DNA from: an uncultured Eudoraea sp.
GTDB taxonomy: Bacteria; Bacteroidota; Bacteroidia; Flavobacteriales; Flavobacteriaceae
Direction of reading: 5' to 3'
DNA: 64,000 nt
NCBI RefSeq assembly: GCF_947490415.1
Contig: NZ_CANLGX010000004.1
Coordinates: forward strand, 372,001 to 436,000
Under the pieces are notes generated by a model that was not told the DNA's origin, made no database searches, and saw only the letters and a program-made list of their open reading frames with translations. A program made the position numbers and the translations under genes. Shown piece after piece: positions 1 through 8,831 of the stretch (position 1 is its first letter; each line of letters opens with the position of its first letter).

Positions 1-38
1 CCAGAAAGATTTATTGATTTTTGAAATAAATTCGAAAA

Positions 39-716
39 ATGAAATTTCTGAAAGCAGGTATTTTACTAGCCATAACCTTGTTCACTACAAGTTGCGAATC
101 CAAAATTAAGAATAAAATAGAGCCAGCCAAAGAAGTAGTTTTAGCGGAAAAATATTCCAAACAAGATCTGCAAAAATATGAAACTGCCTATTTTGCAAGC
201 GGGTGTTTTTGGTGTGTGGAAGCCATATTCGAGAGTGTAAAAGGTGTTAAGGAAGTAATCTCAGGCTACGCTGGTGGAACTGAAGAAAATCCGACCTATG
301 AACAGGTAAGCTATGGCAAGACTTCCCATGCCGAAGCAGTAGAAGTATATTATGATCCAACGGAAATATCCTATATAGAGCTGGTCCAGGTATTCTTTGG
401 ATCCCATGATCCAACCAGCCTTAATCGGCAAGGCCCGGACAGGGGAGCGCAATATCGATCTATTGCTTTCTACAAGAATCCGGAAGAAAAAAAGATCATA
501 GAGACCTATATGGTTGCACTGGAAGAAAGTGGCAATTATGAAGACCCTATTGTGACAGAAGTCACTGCCTTTACCAAATTTTATAATGCTGAAGATTACC
601 ATCAGGATTACGAAAGAAAAAACCCCAATAATTCCTATGTCAGGCAAGTATCTATTCCGAGGTTGAATCGATTTAAAAAGAACTTCCCGGATTACCTTAA
701 AAAGGAAGTGCATTAG
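39..716 (+). CDS. msrA: Peptide-methionine (S)-S-oxide reductase, lipoprotein form
   Basis: Reduces methionine-S-sulfoxide in oxidised proteins. The 225-aa product begins with a hydrophobic leader ending in TTSC (Cys19), a weak lipobox, so it is probably anchored in the envelope and repairs exported proteins. The MsrA domain follows from about residue 48 and carries the signature GCFWCVEA, with catalytic Cys56. GYAGG and the HDPTSLNRQG segment fit the family. No cysteine occurs in the C-terminal third, so the usual C-terminal resolving cysteines are absent; Cys59 of CFWC or an external thiol would have to serve. It stands alone in the window, and a strong terminator follows. Family call is firm; membrane anchoring is inferred. 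Confidence 0.95.
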   Translation: MKFLKAGILLAITLFTTSCESKIKNKIEPAKEVVLAEKYSKQDLQKYETAYFASGCFWCVEAIFESVKGVKEVISGYAGGTEENPTYEQVSYGKTSHAEAVEVYYDPTEISYIELVQVFFGSHDPTSLNRQGPDRGAQYRSIAFYKNPEEKKIIETYMVALEESGNYEDPIVTEVTAFTKFYNAEDYHQDYERKNPNNSYVRQVSIPRLNRFKKNFPDYLKKEVH

Positions 717-746
717 GGCAATGTTATAAAACTTAGGCAATCAAAC

Positions 747-777
747 AAAAAGCGACTTTTTTAAGTCGCTTTTTTTA
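747..777 (+). terminator. Rho-independent terminator after msrA
   Basis: AAGCGACTT, a TTTT loop and AAGTCGCTT form a perfect stem followed by a T-rich tract. It sits about 30 bp beyond the msrA stop and separates it from the DUF1080 gene. Confidence 0.85.
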
Positions 778-829
778 TTTGTGCATTCTACAGCCTATAT
801 TTAAGGGATAAATACAAATCTATCTCCAA

Positions 830-2218
830 ATGGAACACATAAAAAGTACCCATTTTTACAAAACAGTATTAATTATAATAGTACTCACTTCAATGGGATG
901 TTCAGATTCCGTGAAGGACAATACACCCTGGACTCCTTTGTTTGATGGAGAAACCCTTAATGGCTGGACTATTAAAGGAGGTGAAGCGCATTATACGGTA
1001 AGAGATGAAATTATTGTGGGCAGTACGGTACATGATACCCCTAATACCTTTTTAACGACAGACAGGATGTATGGCGATTTTATCCTGGAATTAGACTATA
1101 AGGTAGATTCTACCATGAATTCCGGGATTCAAATCAGAAGCAATAGCTTCCCTCATTACAGGAATGGGCGTGTTCATGGTTACCAGATAGAGATAGATCC
1201 TTCAGACAGGGCATGGAGTGCGGGAATCTACGACGAGGCCAGAAGGGGCTGGCTTAATACCATGGATAATAATCCAAAGGCTCAACAGGCATTCAAGCAA
1301 AATGACTGGAATCATTATAGAATTGAAGCCATTGGAGATACTCTTAAAACCTGGATAAACGATGTGCCCGCAGCCTATCTGATAGACGATAAAACCAGTA
1401 GCGGCTTTATTGGTCTCCAGGTGCACAGCATTGGAAAGGACCAAAAGGAAGGTACAGAAATTCAATGGAAAAACATTAGAATCCTTACAGACAGCCTTGC
1501 TAAATATGCAAGGAAAAGTACACTTACACCAATCATTACTAAAAACCAACTCACCATTGACGAAGAAAAAAATGGTTGGAAACTCCTATGGGATGGCAGC
1601 ACGACCAACGGATGGCGGGGAGCACGCCTTGATGACTTTCCTGCTGAAGGCTGGGTTATAGAAAATGGTGAGCTTATAGTCTTATCATCAGGTGGGGAAG
1701 AATCTTCAGCTGGGGGCGATATTGTCACCGATGACCTTTATGGTAATTTTGAATTTCAATTGGATTTTAAACTTACAAAAGGTGCCAACAGTGGTATAAA
1801 ATATTTTGTGGATACCGACCTTAACAAAGGTCCCGGATCATCAATTGGTTTGGAATATCAAATTCTGGATGATGACAATCATCCTGATGCTAAGTTGGGC
1901 AATCACGAAGGTAGCAGAACCATGGCATCTTTGTATGATCTCATAAAGGTAGATCCTGATAAACCAGTGAATCCTATTGGTGAATGGAACCATGCCCGTA
2001 TCCTTTCCAAAGACAACCATGTGGAACATTGGCTAAATGGCATGAAAGTGCTGGAATACGAACGAAAAAGCGACACTTATAAAAAATTGGTTTCAGAGAG
2101 TAAATATAAAATCTGGCCGAATTTTGGAGAAGCTGACAAGGGCCATATACTGCTTCAGGACCACGGTGATCGTGTTTCATTTAAGAATATTAAAATAAGA
2201 CCAATCCTAAGCGAATAA
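830..2218 (+). CDS. DUF1080 (3-keto-disaccharide hydrolase fold) double-domain lipoprotein
   Basis: The 462-aa protein has a lipoprotein leader ending MGCSD. Two tandem DUF1080 (concanavalin-like) domains follow, roughly residues 33-220 and 245-460. Each begins with the family pattern W..LFDG.TLNGW (LFDGETLNGW and LLWDGSTTNGW) and ends with the strand motif QWKNIRI or SFKNIKI. Family members cleave or rearrange 3-keto-glycosides in the periplasm of Bacteroidota. Four bp separate it from a Gfo/Idh oxidoreductase, and a second one follows, so the three probably form an operon for 3-keto-sugar chemistry. The substrate cannot be read from sequence. Start chosen at the ATG that gives a complete signal peptide. 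Confidence 0.88.
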   Translation: MEHIKSTHFYKTVLIIIVLTSMGCSDSVKDNTPWTPLFDGETLNGWTIKGGEAHYTVRDEIIVGSTVHDTPNTFLTTDRMYGDFILELDYKVDSTMNSGIQIRSNSFPHYRNGRVHGYQIEIDPSDRAWSAGIYDEARRGWLNTMDNNPKAQQAFKQNDWNHYRIEAIGDTLKTWINDVPAAYLIDDKTSSGFIGLQVHSIGKDQKEGTEIQWKNIRILTDSLAKYARKSTLTPIITKNQLTIDEEKNGWKLLWDGSTTNGWRGARLDDFPAEGWVIENGELIVLSSGGEESSAGGDIVTDDLYGNFEFQLDFKLTKGANSGIKYFVDTDLNKGPGSSIGLEYQILDDDNHPDAKLGNHEGSRTMASLYDLIKVDPDKPVNPIGEWNHARILSKDNHVEHWLNGMKVLEYERKSDTYKKLVSESKYKIWPNFGEADKGHILLQDHGDRVSFKNIKIRPILSE

Positions 2219-2221
2219 ACC

Positions 2222-3550
2222 ATGACTACAAGACGAGATTTTATTAAAAAAACCACTGTTGGAAGCGCTGCCATAACCTTAGGCACTTTCGCCCTGCCGG
2301 GAACCCTTAATGCAGGAGTTTTAGGTGCCAATGACCAATTGCAGGTTGCCGTTATTGGAGTGCGAAGTCGTGCTAAAGCGCTGACCATGGGTATTTCAAA
2401 AAGCCCAAATGTAAAGATCATTTACAATTGTGATGTGGATGATACTATAATTGAGGCACATAATATATGGTGCCAGAAAAAAATTGGTTACGTTCCCAAA
2501 GTGGAAAAAGATTTCAGAAGAATGCTGGAAGATAAAGATGTTGACGCTGTTTTCATAGCAACACCTGAACACTGGCATGCCCCAATGGCCATAATGGCCT
2601 TACAGGCAGGAAAGCATGTTTATGTTGAAAAACCTTGCAGTCATAACCCTTACGAGAATGACTTGTTGGTTGAGGCACAGAAAAAATACGGTAAGAAAGT
2701 ACAGATGGGTAACCAGCAACGTTCTGCAAGGACTTCTATTACCGCCGTAAGGGATATTAGAAATGGTATTATTGGAAATGTTTATAAGGGAGAAGCCTAT
2801 TATTCCAATAGCCGCTCATCTATTGGAAATGGAGTAGATACAGCCGTACCATCAACCTTAAATTGGGATCTCTGGCAGGGACCAGCGCCGAGGAAAGCAT
2901 ATAAAGACAATATTCATCCATATAATTGGCATTGGTTCCGCAATTGGGGAACAGGTGAAATTCACAACAATGGCACACACGAAATAGATATCTGCCGATG
3001 GGCATTGGGAGTTGATCTCCCTGAAACGGTCACTTCTTTTGGAGGCAAATATGCCTATAATGACGATTGGCAGTTTCCTGATAACCAACAGGTGACCTAT
3101 ACGTTCAGTGATAATAAGTTCATTACCTGGAACGGACATAGCCGGGGGGTAATGAAACCGGAACAACCGGGAAGAGGCGCAACCATTTATGGTAGTAAGG
3201 GTACTATAGAATTAAGTCGGGAAAGTTATAAATTATATGACCTGGATGGCCGACCCATCAAATTTGAATTTGAAACAGGAGGTAGCGCTACAATAGATAC
3301 TATGGGCGCAGGTGATCTGGACGGGATGCATATTGCAAATTTCTTTAATGCCATTCGGTTAGATGAAAAACAAAACTCTCCCATTGCAGATGCAAGTATA
3401 ACTACTATGCTTTGTCATCTGGGTAATATGGCTCAGGATGCGGGAGAAACGCTTAAAGTAGATACTAAGACAGGTAAGATTTTAAAAAATAAGCAAGCAA
3501 TGGCCGCCTGGAAAAGGGAATATGAAAATGGATGGGAACCAAAATTATAG
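2222..3550 (+). CDS. Tat-exported Gfo/Idh/MocA family oxidoreductase
   Basis: A 442-aa NAD(P)-dependent sugar oxidoreductase. The N-terminus TTRRDFIKKTTVGSAA is a twin-arginine signal, so export folded with cofactor is expected. A Rossmann start (VAVIGVRSR, a degenerate glycine motif), the conserved Lys in EKPCSHN and the C-terminal domain motif GEIHNNGTHEIDICRW support the family. In characterised Bacteroidota loci such enzymes oxidise the C3 hydroxyl of glycosides or reduce 3-keto sugars. It lies 3 bp after the DUF1080 gene and 12 bp before a paralogue, indicating an operon. Exact substrate unknown. Confidence 0.9.
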   Translation: MTTRRDFIKKTTVGSAAITLGTFALPGTLNAGVLGANDQLQVAVIGVRSRAKALTMGISKSPNVKIIYNCDVDDTIIEAHNIWCQKKIGYVPKVEKDFRRMLEDKDVDAVFIATPEHWHAPMAIMALQAGKHVYVEKPCSHNPYENDLLVEAQKKYGKKVQMGNQQRSARTSITAVRDIRNGIIGNVYKGEAYYSNSRSSIGNGVDTAVPSTLNWDLWQGPAPRKAYKDNIHPYNWHWFRNWGTGEIHNNGTHEIDICRWALGVDLPETVTSFGGKYAYNDDWQFPDNQQVTYTFSDNKFITWNGHSRGVMKPEQPGRGATIYGSKGTIELSRESYKLYDLDGRPIKFEFETGGSATIDTMGAGDLDGMHIANFFNAIRLDEKQNSPIADASITTMLCHLGNMAQDAGETLKVDTKTGKILKNKQAMAAWKREYENGWEPKL

Positions 3551-3562
3551 GTAAATTTAAGT

Positions 3563-4753
3563 ATGAAGCGGAGAGAATTTGTGATCAAAAGCAGTCTGGC
3601 AACAGCTGCCATAGGCACTACAAGTTTTATGGAATCTGGTATGGCCTATTCTAAGAATACAACAGATAGCATAAACTTTGGCGTCATAGGTACGGGAGAT
3701 CGCGGCGGTGGGCTAATAAATATCATGAATAATATTCCGGACTTAAACGTGATATCATGTTGCGATATTTTGCCATTCAGACTTCAGAAAGGCATTGCAA
3801 ATACGTCAGGAAAAGCGAAAGGATATTCAGATTACCGTAAACTTCTGGAACAGAAAGATATAGACGCTATCTTGGTTGCAACTCCTTTTAATACTCATTC
3901 GCAAATAGCATCGGAAGCTATCGATGCCGGTAAACATGTTTTTTGTGAAAAAACTATGGCCAAAGGATATGATGGTATAATCCGGTTAAGAGACAAAGTA
4001 AATAGTTCTGATAAGATCTTCCAAACCGGGCATCAATATCATAGTTCACGTTTATATAGACATGTAGTAGACCTTATACAGAATGGAAAAGTTGGCAAAG
4101 TCACCGCTATTGAATGTCAATGGAACCGAAATGGAAACTGGAGAAGGCCAGTTACTGACCCTGTACAGGAAAGAGCAATCAACTGGAGAATGTACCGTGA
4201 ATACTCCGGCGGTTTGGTAGCCGAACTATGTTCACATCAGATTGATTTTACTAATTGGGTTTTAAACGCAATTCCTGAACAAGTATTAGGTGTTGGTGGA
4301 ATTGACTACTGGAAAGATGGCCGCGAAACATTTGATAATGTCCACCTTATCTATAGTTACCCCAATGGTGTAAAAGCTACTTTTACATGTTTAACCAGCA
4401 ATTCAAAAGATGATTACCAAATAAAAGTGATGGGAGACAAAGGCACATTGATCCTTGATTATGTTAATGCATGGTTCTTTCCGGAAGGGAATTACAAAAA
4501 AGAAATTCAAGATGTAGACGGGGTTTCGGGAGCTACCATTAAATGGGACGAAGGCAAAGGCATTCCAATTGATATAGATCATGCAGACCCTAGTACCCAG
4601 GCATTAATCGACTTTAAGAACAATATATTAAATAATACAGTTCCCACATCAAATGTTACTACTGGCGCTAAAGCTGCCGCATGTGTTCAAATGGGTTTAG
4701 ATGCCATGTATAACAACAAAATAGTTCAATGGAATAATGAATTAAATTTATAA
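3563..4753 (+). CDS. Second Tat-exported Gfo/Idh/MocA family oxidoreductase
   Basis: A 396-aa protein starting MKRREFVIKSSLATAA, a twin-arginine signal. The Rossmann motif is better preserved (FGVIGTGDRGGG). The catalytic region has CEKTMAKG, with Thr in place of the usual Pro of EKP, and GGLVAELCSHQID near residue 215. It is only distantly similar to the upstream paralogue, so the two probably do successive or opposite redox steps in the same pathway. It is the last gene of the DUF1080 operon; a 470-bp gene-poor gap follows. Function beyond the family is inferred. Confidence 0.9.
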   Translation: MKRREFVIKSSLATAAIGTTSFMESGMAYSKNTTDSINFGVIGTGDRGGGLINIMNNIPDLNVISCCDILPFRLQKGIANTSGKAKGYSDYRKLLEQKDIDAILVATPFNTHSQIASEAIDAGKHVFCEKTMAKGYDGIIRLRDKVNSSDKIFQTGHQYHSSRLYRHVVDLIQNGKVGKVTAIECQWNRNGNWRRPVTDPVQERAINWRMYREYSGGLVAELCSHQIDFTNWVLNAIPEQVLGVGGIDYWKDGRETFDNVHLIYSYPNGVKATFTCLTSNSKDDYQIKVMGDKGTLILDYVNAWFFPEGNYKKEIQDVDGVSGATIKWDEGKGIPIDIDHADPSTQALIDFKNNILNNTVPTSNVTTGAKAAACVQMGLDAMYNNKIVQWNNELNL

Positions 4754-5080
4754 ATAAGTAAGTCCCTATACTTCTGGCTTATCAAATATGTATTTGTAGG
4801 CAGATTGCTTCAACACATCGCAACATACTATGGTGAAAGGACACAAACCAAAAAAAATGACCATCATGTAAAAAGGGCCCTCAAAAACTGAAATATCAAC
4901 TATCCATGAATTCAAGGTAGTCGATAAAGGTCCCGGGAGATTTGCATTTATGCAATAATAATTAGGCCACCGATTTAATTACCTAAATCAAAACAAGCAT
5001 ATGCAAATATCAATTTCTTTATCTATAAATGATTATTTAGATCACGGAACAAAAGCCTCAAAAGAGCTTTGCTCTGATAA
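4754..5080. other. Gene-poor spacer
   Basis: No complete gene is visible. Short coding-like scraps occur between stops, for example a plus-strand stretch around 4850-4955 containing GPGRFAFMQ, but none has a credible start or length. No clear hairpin terminator was seen. The region may be the remains of a lost gene. Confidence 0.4.
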
Positions 5081-5224
5081 AAAATAGTTTCATACGAACC
5101 TATTGCGACAATGATGGAAGTAATGGAAGGGAAAAATTTACAGGATTTGTTTTTTCCTGTTGAGGATAAAAATCAAGGATGGGTCGTTGCAGATAAATTT
5201 GGGACTATGAAGTTAAAAGAGTAG
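5081..5224 (+). pseudogene. Possible Ycf48/propeller-repeat gene fragment
   Basis: From the stop at 5078 the plus frame is open for 47 codons and ends at TAG 5222-5224. It contains LQDLFFPVEDKNQGWVVADK, which resembles one blade of Ycf48-like propellers (pattern DvFF.d...GWaVGd.G). Nothing upstream continues the fold, so this would be a 3' remnant. The fragment is short and the match is by eye only. Confidence 0.25.
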
Positions 5225-6706
5225 TTATTGTTGAAGCAGGATGTCGCTGTATCTGGAATCTATTACTATTGACTTCCCCGAATCCTTTTGCATATAATAC
5301 CCCCTGTGAACAAAACTGTTTCCATTTTTTTCCGATACTAATTTTAAATCCGACGGACCGGAGTATTCAGAAGAAGTACCATCTATAGTAATACTAAATG
5401 GGGTGCCTGGTAAACGGCAAACTAATTCCCCGTTCTGTACAGATATATCCAAATCCTTAAAATCATTAGCAATTGTATTGATCCTTAATGCACCAAGGTC
5501 ATTTTTAATTTGGGCACTTTTTAGTAAACGATCTATAGTAATATCAGAAGAAGTAGCGTTTAAAGTCAATATATTTACGTCCTTTAAAGCCACATCTTCT
5601 GAGAAATTGATATTTAAGTTCCCATAATTCCATCGTTGTACGGACACCGGAGAATAGGAAGCCACAATATTTGTCTTTTCGCCATCTATAGTGGAGGCAA
5701 GCAACCTTGCATAAGACAAGGTTGCATTCATGTTTCTTGTATTCTCTGCCAGCTTAACCTCTCCATGTCGTACATTCATTTTGAGTTTAGTAGATTTCGG
5801 CATTTTAATTCTGATGGTCTTTTTTACCTTATAATTCCTTTCTTCACCTTCAGAAGATCGGTAAAAAGTATTAGGTCCATCTTTCCCTTGTCTTGAAATA
5901 ATAACATTCCTGTGAACCTTGCGTTGTTCATGTGCAATTCTTCTCTGCTCCTCCATAGCCTCTCGCTTTATTTCCTGAGCTTCACGCCTTAATTCTTGAG
6001 CTTCGCCTCTCATTTCTTCCCTTTCTTTGCTCATTTCTTCTCTTTCTCTCATCATTTCTTCCCGAGCTTCTTCGCGTTTCTCAACCCTGGACTCCATTTC
6101 TTTACCCCAGGCTTCCATTTCCTTTTGATATTCTTCATCAAAATTCTTTTCAAAATCCTTTGACCACTCTTTTAAGTACTTTTCACCATCTTTCTGATAG
6201 GCCTGATAATCAAAATCTTTGAATTTCATTGGAGGCATTGGGGGCATAGGGGGCATTTCCATGATAATCTCCGGAATTTCCGGGATTTGTAAATCCAGAA
6301 AAAGGGGCTCCATATCCGGCATTTCAGGAATTTCAGGAATTTCAACAATTATATTATTGGCATCACCATGTGCTCCTTTTAAAACCCATGCATATCCCCC
6401 GCCTGTTTCTATTGTTATTTCCTGGCTATTGCCAACGATTTTTATACCACCATTGTTAAAATAGGCCTCAGCTTCTTCGGGAGTAGCTCCCTCAAGTTCA
6501 ATTGTGGCTTCAACTACTACCTGATTTTTATTCCAGGTTTCAAATTCAATATCGGCATGACTTGTATTAATATCAACAACGGCATTATCACCTACCGAAA
6601 AGGTTTCCTTATACTTTTTGGATTGCATTTGTCCGAAGCTGCCAATTGTAAAGAGGCAAAGGCTAAGCACAAAACTTTTAAACACTATTTGATGTAACTT
6701 GTTCAT
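5225..6706 (-). CDS. Secreted DUF4097-like protein with PEI/PM repeats and charged coiled coil
   Basis: A 493-aa protein with a signal peptide ending GSFGQ. It has an N-terminal beta segment (residues 30-125) and a low-complexity block with EIPEIPEM, QIPEIPEI and MPPMPPMPPM (about 126-160). A long Glu/Arg helix (about 175-270) follows, with near-heptad repeats of EREEM type, and then a repetitive beta C-terminus (about 300-480) like DUF4097 putative adhesins. It is the last gene of the sigma factor operon, overlapping the preceding gene by 29 bp, so it is probably an output or sensor element of that envelope response. Beta parts suggest a beta-solenoid. No enzyme motif seen. Confidence 0.75.
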   Translation of the reverse strand: MNKLHQIVFKSFVLSLCLFTIGSFGQMQSKKYKETFSVGDNAVVDINTSHADIEFETWNKNQVVVEATIELEGATPEEAEAYFNNGGIKIVGNSQEITIETGGGYAWVLKGAHGDANNIIVEIPEIPEMPDMEPLFLDLQIPEIPEIIMEMPPMPPMPPMKFKDFDYQAYQKDGEKYLKEWSKDFEKNFDEEYQKEMEAWGKEMESRVEKREEAREEMMREREEMSKEREEMRGEAQELRREAQEIKREAMEEQRRIAHEQRKVHRNVIISRQGKDGPNTFYRSSEGEERNYKVKKTIRIKMPKSTKLKMNVRHGEVKLAENTRNMNATLSYARLLASTIDGEKTNIVASYSPVSVQRWNYGNLNINFSEDVALKDVNILTLNATSSDITIDRLLKSAQIKNDLGALRINTIANDFKDLDISVQNGELVCRLPGTPFSITIDGTSSEYSGPSDLKLVSEKNGNSFVHRGYYMQKDSGKSIVIDSRYSDILLQQ

Positions 6707-7262
6707 TTTCTGATGATTTTAATTGATTTAATTTTTGTTTCAATTTCTGCAATAACTGCAACCTTAATTGCAGGTTTTTAATAAGAGCCGAAATAGTCTG
6801 ATCATTTGGACCAATTTCGTTTAATTCTATATTGAGCCTTTTGTACTCTTCATCCAACTCAGACAAACGCTTCATATAATCATCTACCAGGGCTTTATTT
6901 TCGCCTGAGACTTCCAAACGGGATAATTCAAGGTTGATATTGGCTACATAGTAGTTTTCTACTTTCTTCAGATCCGGGGAAAGATCACCTAGAGAATACC
7001 CCTGAGGTTTCGAATCCTCCGTTCCTTTATCAACAACAACAGGCTGTTGTGGCAAGTCACTTTTATAATTTATATAGGAATAAATTCCCAGGCTAAAAAG
7101 CACTAATATTGATGCCGCGATTTTTATAAAATAGAAAGTCGATCTCCTTGCCTGAGGTAACTCTTTATCTAATCGTTGTAAAAACCGCTCCTCGTGTCCT
7201 TTTTTCATCAGATGCTTTTTATCGTTCTCTTTTTTGAACAATTCTCTAAGATCCTGTGCCAT
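6678..7262 (-). CDS. Single-pass membrane protein, probable anti-sigma factor
   Basis: A 194-aa protein with a basic/acidic cytoplasmic N-terminus (residues 1-40), one membrane helix (about 44-63, FIKIAASILVLFSLGIYSYI) and an outside region rich in leucine and lysine that should form a coiled coil (about 100-185). It overlaps the sigma-70 gene upstream by 17 bp and the secreted protein downstream by 29 bp, indicating translational coupling. Topology and position match anti-sigma factors, but no zinc-binding or canonical anti-sigma motif is seen, so the role is inferred from context. Confidence 0.65.
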   Translation of the reverse strand: MAQDLRELFKKENDKKHLMKKGHEERFLQRLDKELPQARRSTFYFIKIAASILVLFSLGIYSYINYKSDLPQQPVVVDKGTEDSKPQGYSLGDLSPDLKKVENYYVANINLELSRLEVSGENKALVDDYMKRLSELDEEYKRLNIELNEIGPNDQTISALIKNLQLRLQLLQKLKQKLNQLKSSENEQVTSNSV

Positions 7263-7803
7263 AACGTTTTTCTTTAAGTAATTCCTTTAAATGCCCTTTA
7301 CCTCTTAACAATCGGGTCCTGCTTGTGGTTTCTGTCAAATTCAATATTTCAGAGATCTCACTATGATCATATCCCTCCATTAGATAAAGTTGTACAACAA
7401 GTCGGTATTTCTCTGATAATTGATTTATCGCTTCTTTTACCTCATCAATTGATATTCCATCATCTACAGACCAGTCCTCATCTTCAACAATATGTACGCT
7501 ATTTTCATTAAGTTCCTGAAAGCGCTCCTTTTTAGATTTTAGAAAGTCTATACTCTTGTTGATAACAATTTTCTTTAACCATGCGCCAAATGTAACTTCA
7601 CCTTTGAATTGATCTATCTTTTGAAACGCCTTAATAAAGGATTCCTGTAAAACGTCTTCAGCATCATCAGGATCATTTATAAATCGTTTTGCCACAAAAT
7701 ACATACCATCACAATATTGCCTGTAAAGCTTTATTTGTGCTTTTCGATCATTGGCTTTGCAACGCTCTACCAGATCTATTTGAAACATTTGGCCGGTTTC
7801 CAA
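7246..7803 (-). CDS. ECF-type RNA polymerase sigma-70 factor
   Basis: A 185-aa extracytoplasmic-function sigma factor. Region 2 spans about residues 12-85 with DDAEDVLQESFIKAF and FGAWLKKIVINKSIDFL; region 4 spans about 120-175 with YRLVVQLYLMEGYDHSEISEIL and a helix-turn-helix. It heads a three-gene operon with a membrane protein and a secreted coiled-coil protein, so it most likely responds to an envelope signal. Start ATG at 7803 fits the family N-terminus. A divergent aldose epimerase lies 94 bp away. Confidence 0.93.
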   Translation of the reverse strand: METGQMFQIDLVERCKANDRKAQIKLYRQYCDGMYFVAKRFINDPDDAEDVLQESFIKAFQKIDQFKGEVTFGAWLKKIVINKSIDFLKSKKERFQELNENSVHIVEDEDWSVDDGISIDEVKEAINQLSEKYRLVVQLYLMEGYDHSEISEILNLTETTSRTRLLRGKGHLKELLKEKRYGTGS

Positions 7804-7897
7804 TTTTTGGTATTAGTTGTTGTTAATTTAAAGACGAGTGAAAATATTGCATGTTGCAAAAAACAAGTATTTTTAAGAAATTTTTAAATAGCCCACC

Positions 7898-8806
7898 TTG
7901 CAACAAGTTACAATTAAAAACGATTTTATATCCTTAAGTGTCCTCGATTACGGAGCTATTATTCAAAATATTCTGGTTAAAGACAAGGAAGGAAATGTGC
8001 TGAATGTAGTGGTTGGATTTGAGAATCCAGAAAATTATCTGGAAGATGATAAATTCTTAGGCGCATGTGTTGGCCGCTTTGCCGGCAGGATATCCAACAG
8101 CGGCTTTGAACTTGATGGAAACTCTTATCATTTGAAAAGTGAAGATGGTATACACCTGCATGGGGGAAAGGAAAGCTTCGGAAAAAAGTACTGGAAGTTC
8201 GAAACCATTGATAACAGTGAACATCCCTGGCTGAAATTGAGTTACAAAAGCCCTCATATGGAAGAGGGTTATCCGGGAAACCTAATAGCCAGCGTGACGT
8301 ATAGATTGGTTGGAAATTCATTGCACATAGTTCACGAAGCGGTTACAGATAGAACTACCGTTATAAATATGACAAACCATTCATACTTTTGCCTGGACAA
8401 TACTAATTCTATTGATCACTATGAGCTGCAACTGGAATGTCCTGAAATATTAGAAACTCAAGATAATTTGCTGCCAACCGGAAAACTGATTTCCGTGAAA
8501 GACACAGATTACGATTTCCTTACTAGAAAAGAGATAGCAGGAAAACGATTGGATACTCCGTATGTGGTTTCAGATGATGCTAAAAAAGTGGCTGAACTAT
8601 ATTCCCCGGTTTCAGGCATTCAGATGAAAGTTGAAAGCAATCAACCTGCTGTTGTTGTTTATACTCCCCCGGAGTTTGGAGCTATTTGTTTTGAAACCCA
8701 AAACTATCCTGATGCACCTAATATTCAATCATTTCCACCAGCGGTGCTTCATCCCGGAGAAACCTATTACAACCAGGCAATTTTTACTTTTGATTTAGTA
8801 ACTTAG
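7898..8806 (+). CDS. Aldose 1-epimerase (galactose mutarotase)
   Basis: Interconverts alpha and beta anomers of aldoses. The 302-aa product carries the catalytic region TNHSYFCL (His of NHxYF) and the family's C-terminal signature ETQNYPDAPN near residue 270; RFAGRISNSGF is also conserved. It has no signal peptide, so it acts in the cytoplasm. The only in-frame start that preserves the first strand (QQVTIKNDFISLSVLDYG) is TTG at 7898, so a rare start codon is proposed. It is somewhat shorter than typical GalM enzymes of about 340 aa. A DUF2911 gene follows after 25 bp. Confidence 0.9.
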   Translation: MQQVTIKNDFISLSVLDYGAIIQNILVKDKEGNVLNVVVGFENPENYLEDDKFLGACVGRFAGRISNSGFELDGNSYHLKSEDGIHLHGGKESFGKKYWKFETIDNSEHPWLKLSYKSPHMEEGYPGNLIASVTYRLVGNSLHIVHEAVTDRTTVINMTNHSYFCLDNTNSIDHYELQLECPEILETQDNLLPTGKLISVKDTDYDFLTRKEIAGKRLDTPYVVSDDAKKVAELYSPVSGIQMKVESNQPAVVVYTPPEFGAICFETQNYPDAPNIQSFPPAVLHPGETYYNQAIFTFDLVT

Positions 8807-8831
8807 ACAAACTAATCAACACTTCTATAAT

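Noticed and set aside
2222-4753. Recent duplication of the two Gfo/Idh genes
   Set aside because: They differ in length and in key motifs (EKP versus EKT), so they are old paralogues.
6219-6464. 81-aa plus-strand ORF rich in Gly-Ile repeats
   Set aside because: It is the antisense shadow of the PEI/PM repeat block in the 493-aa minus-strand protein.
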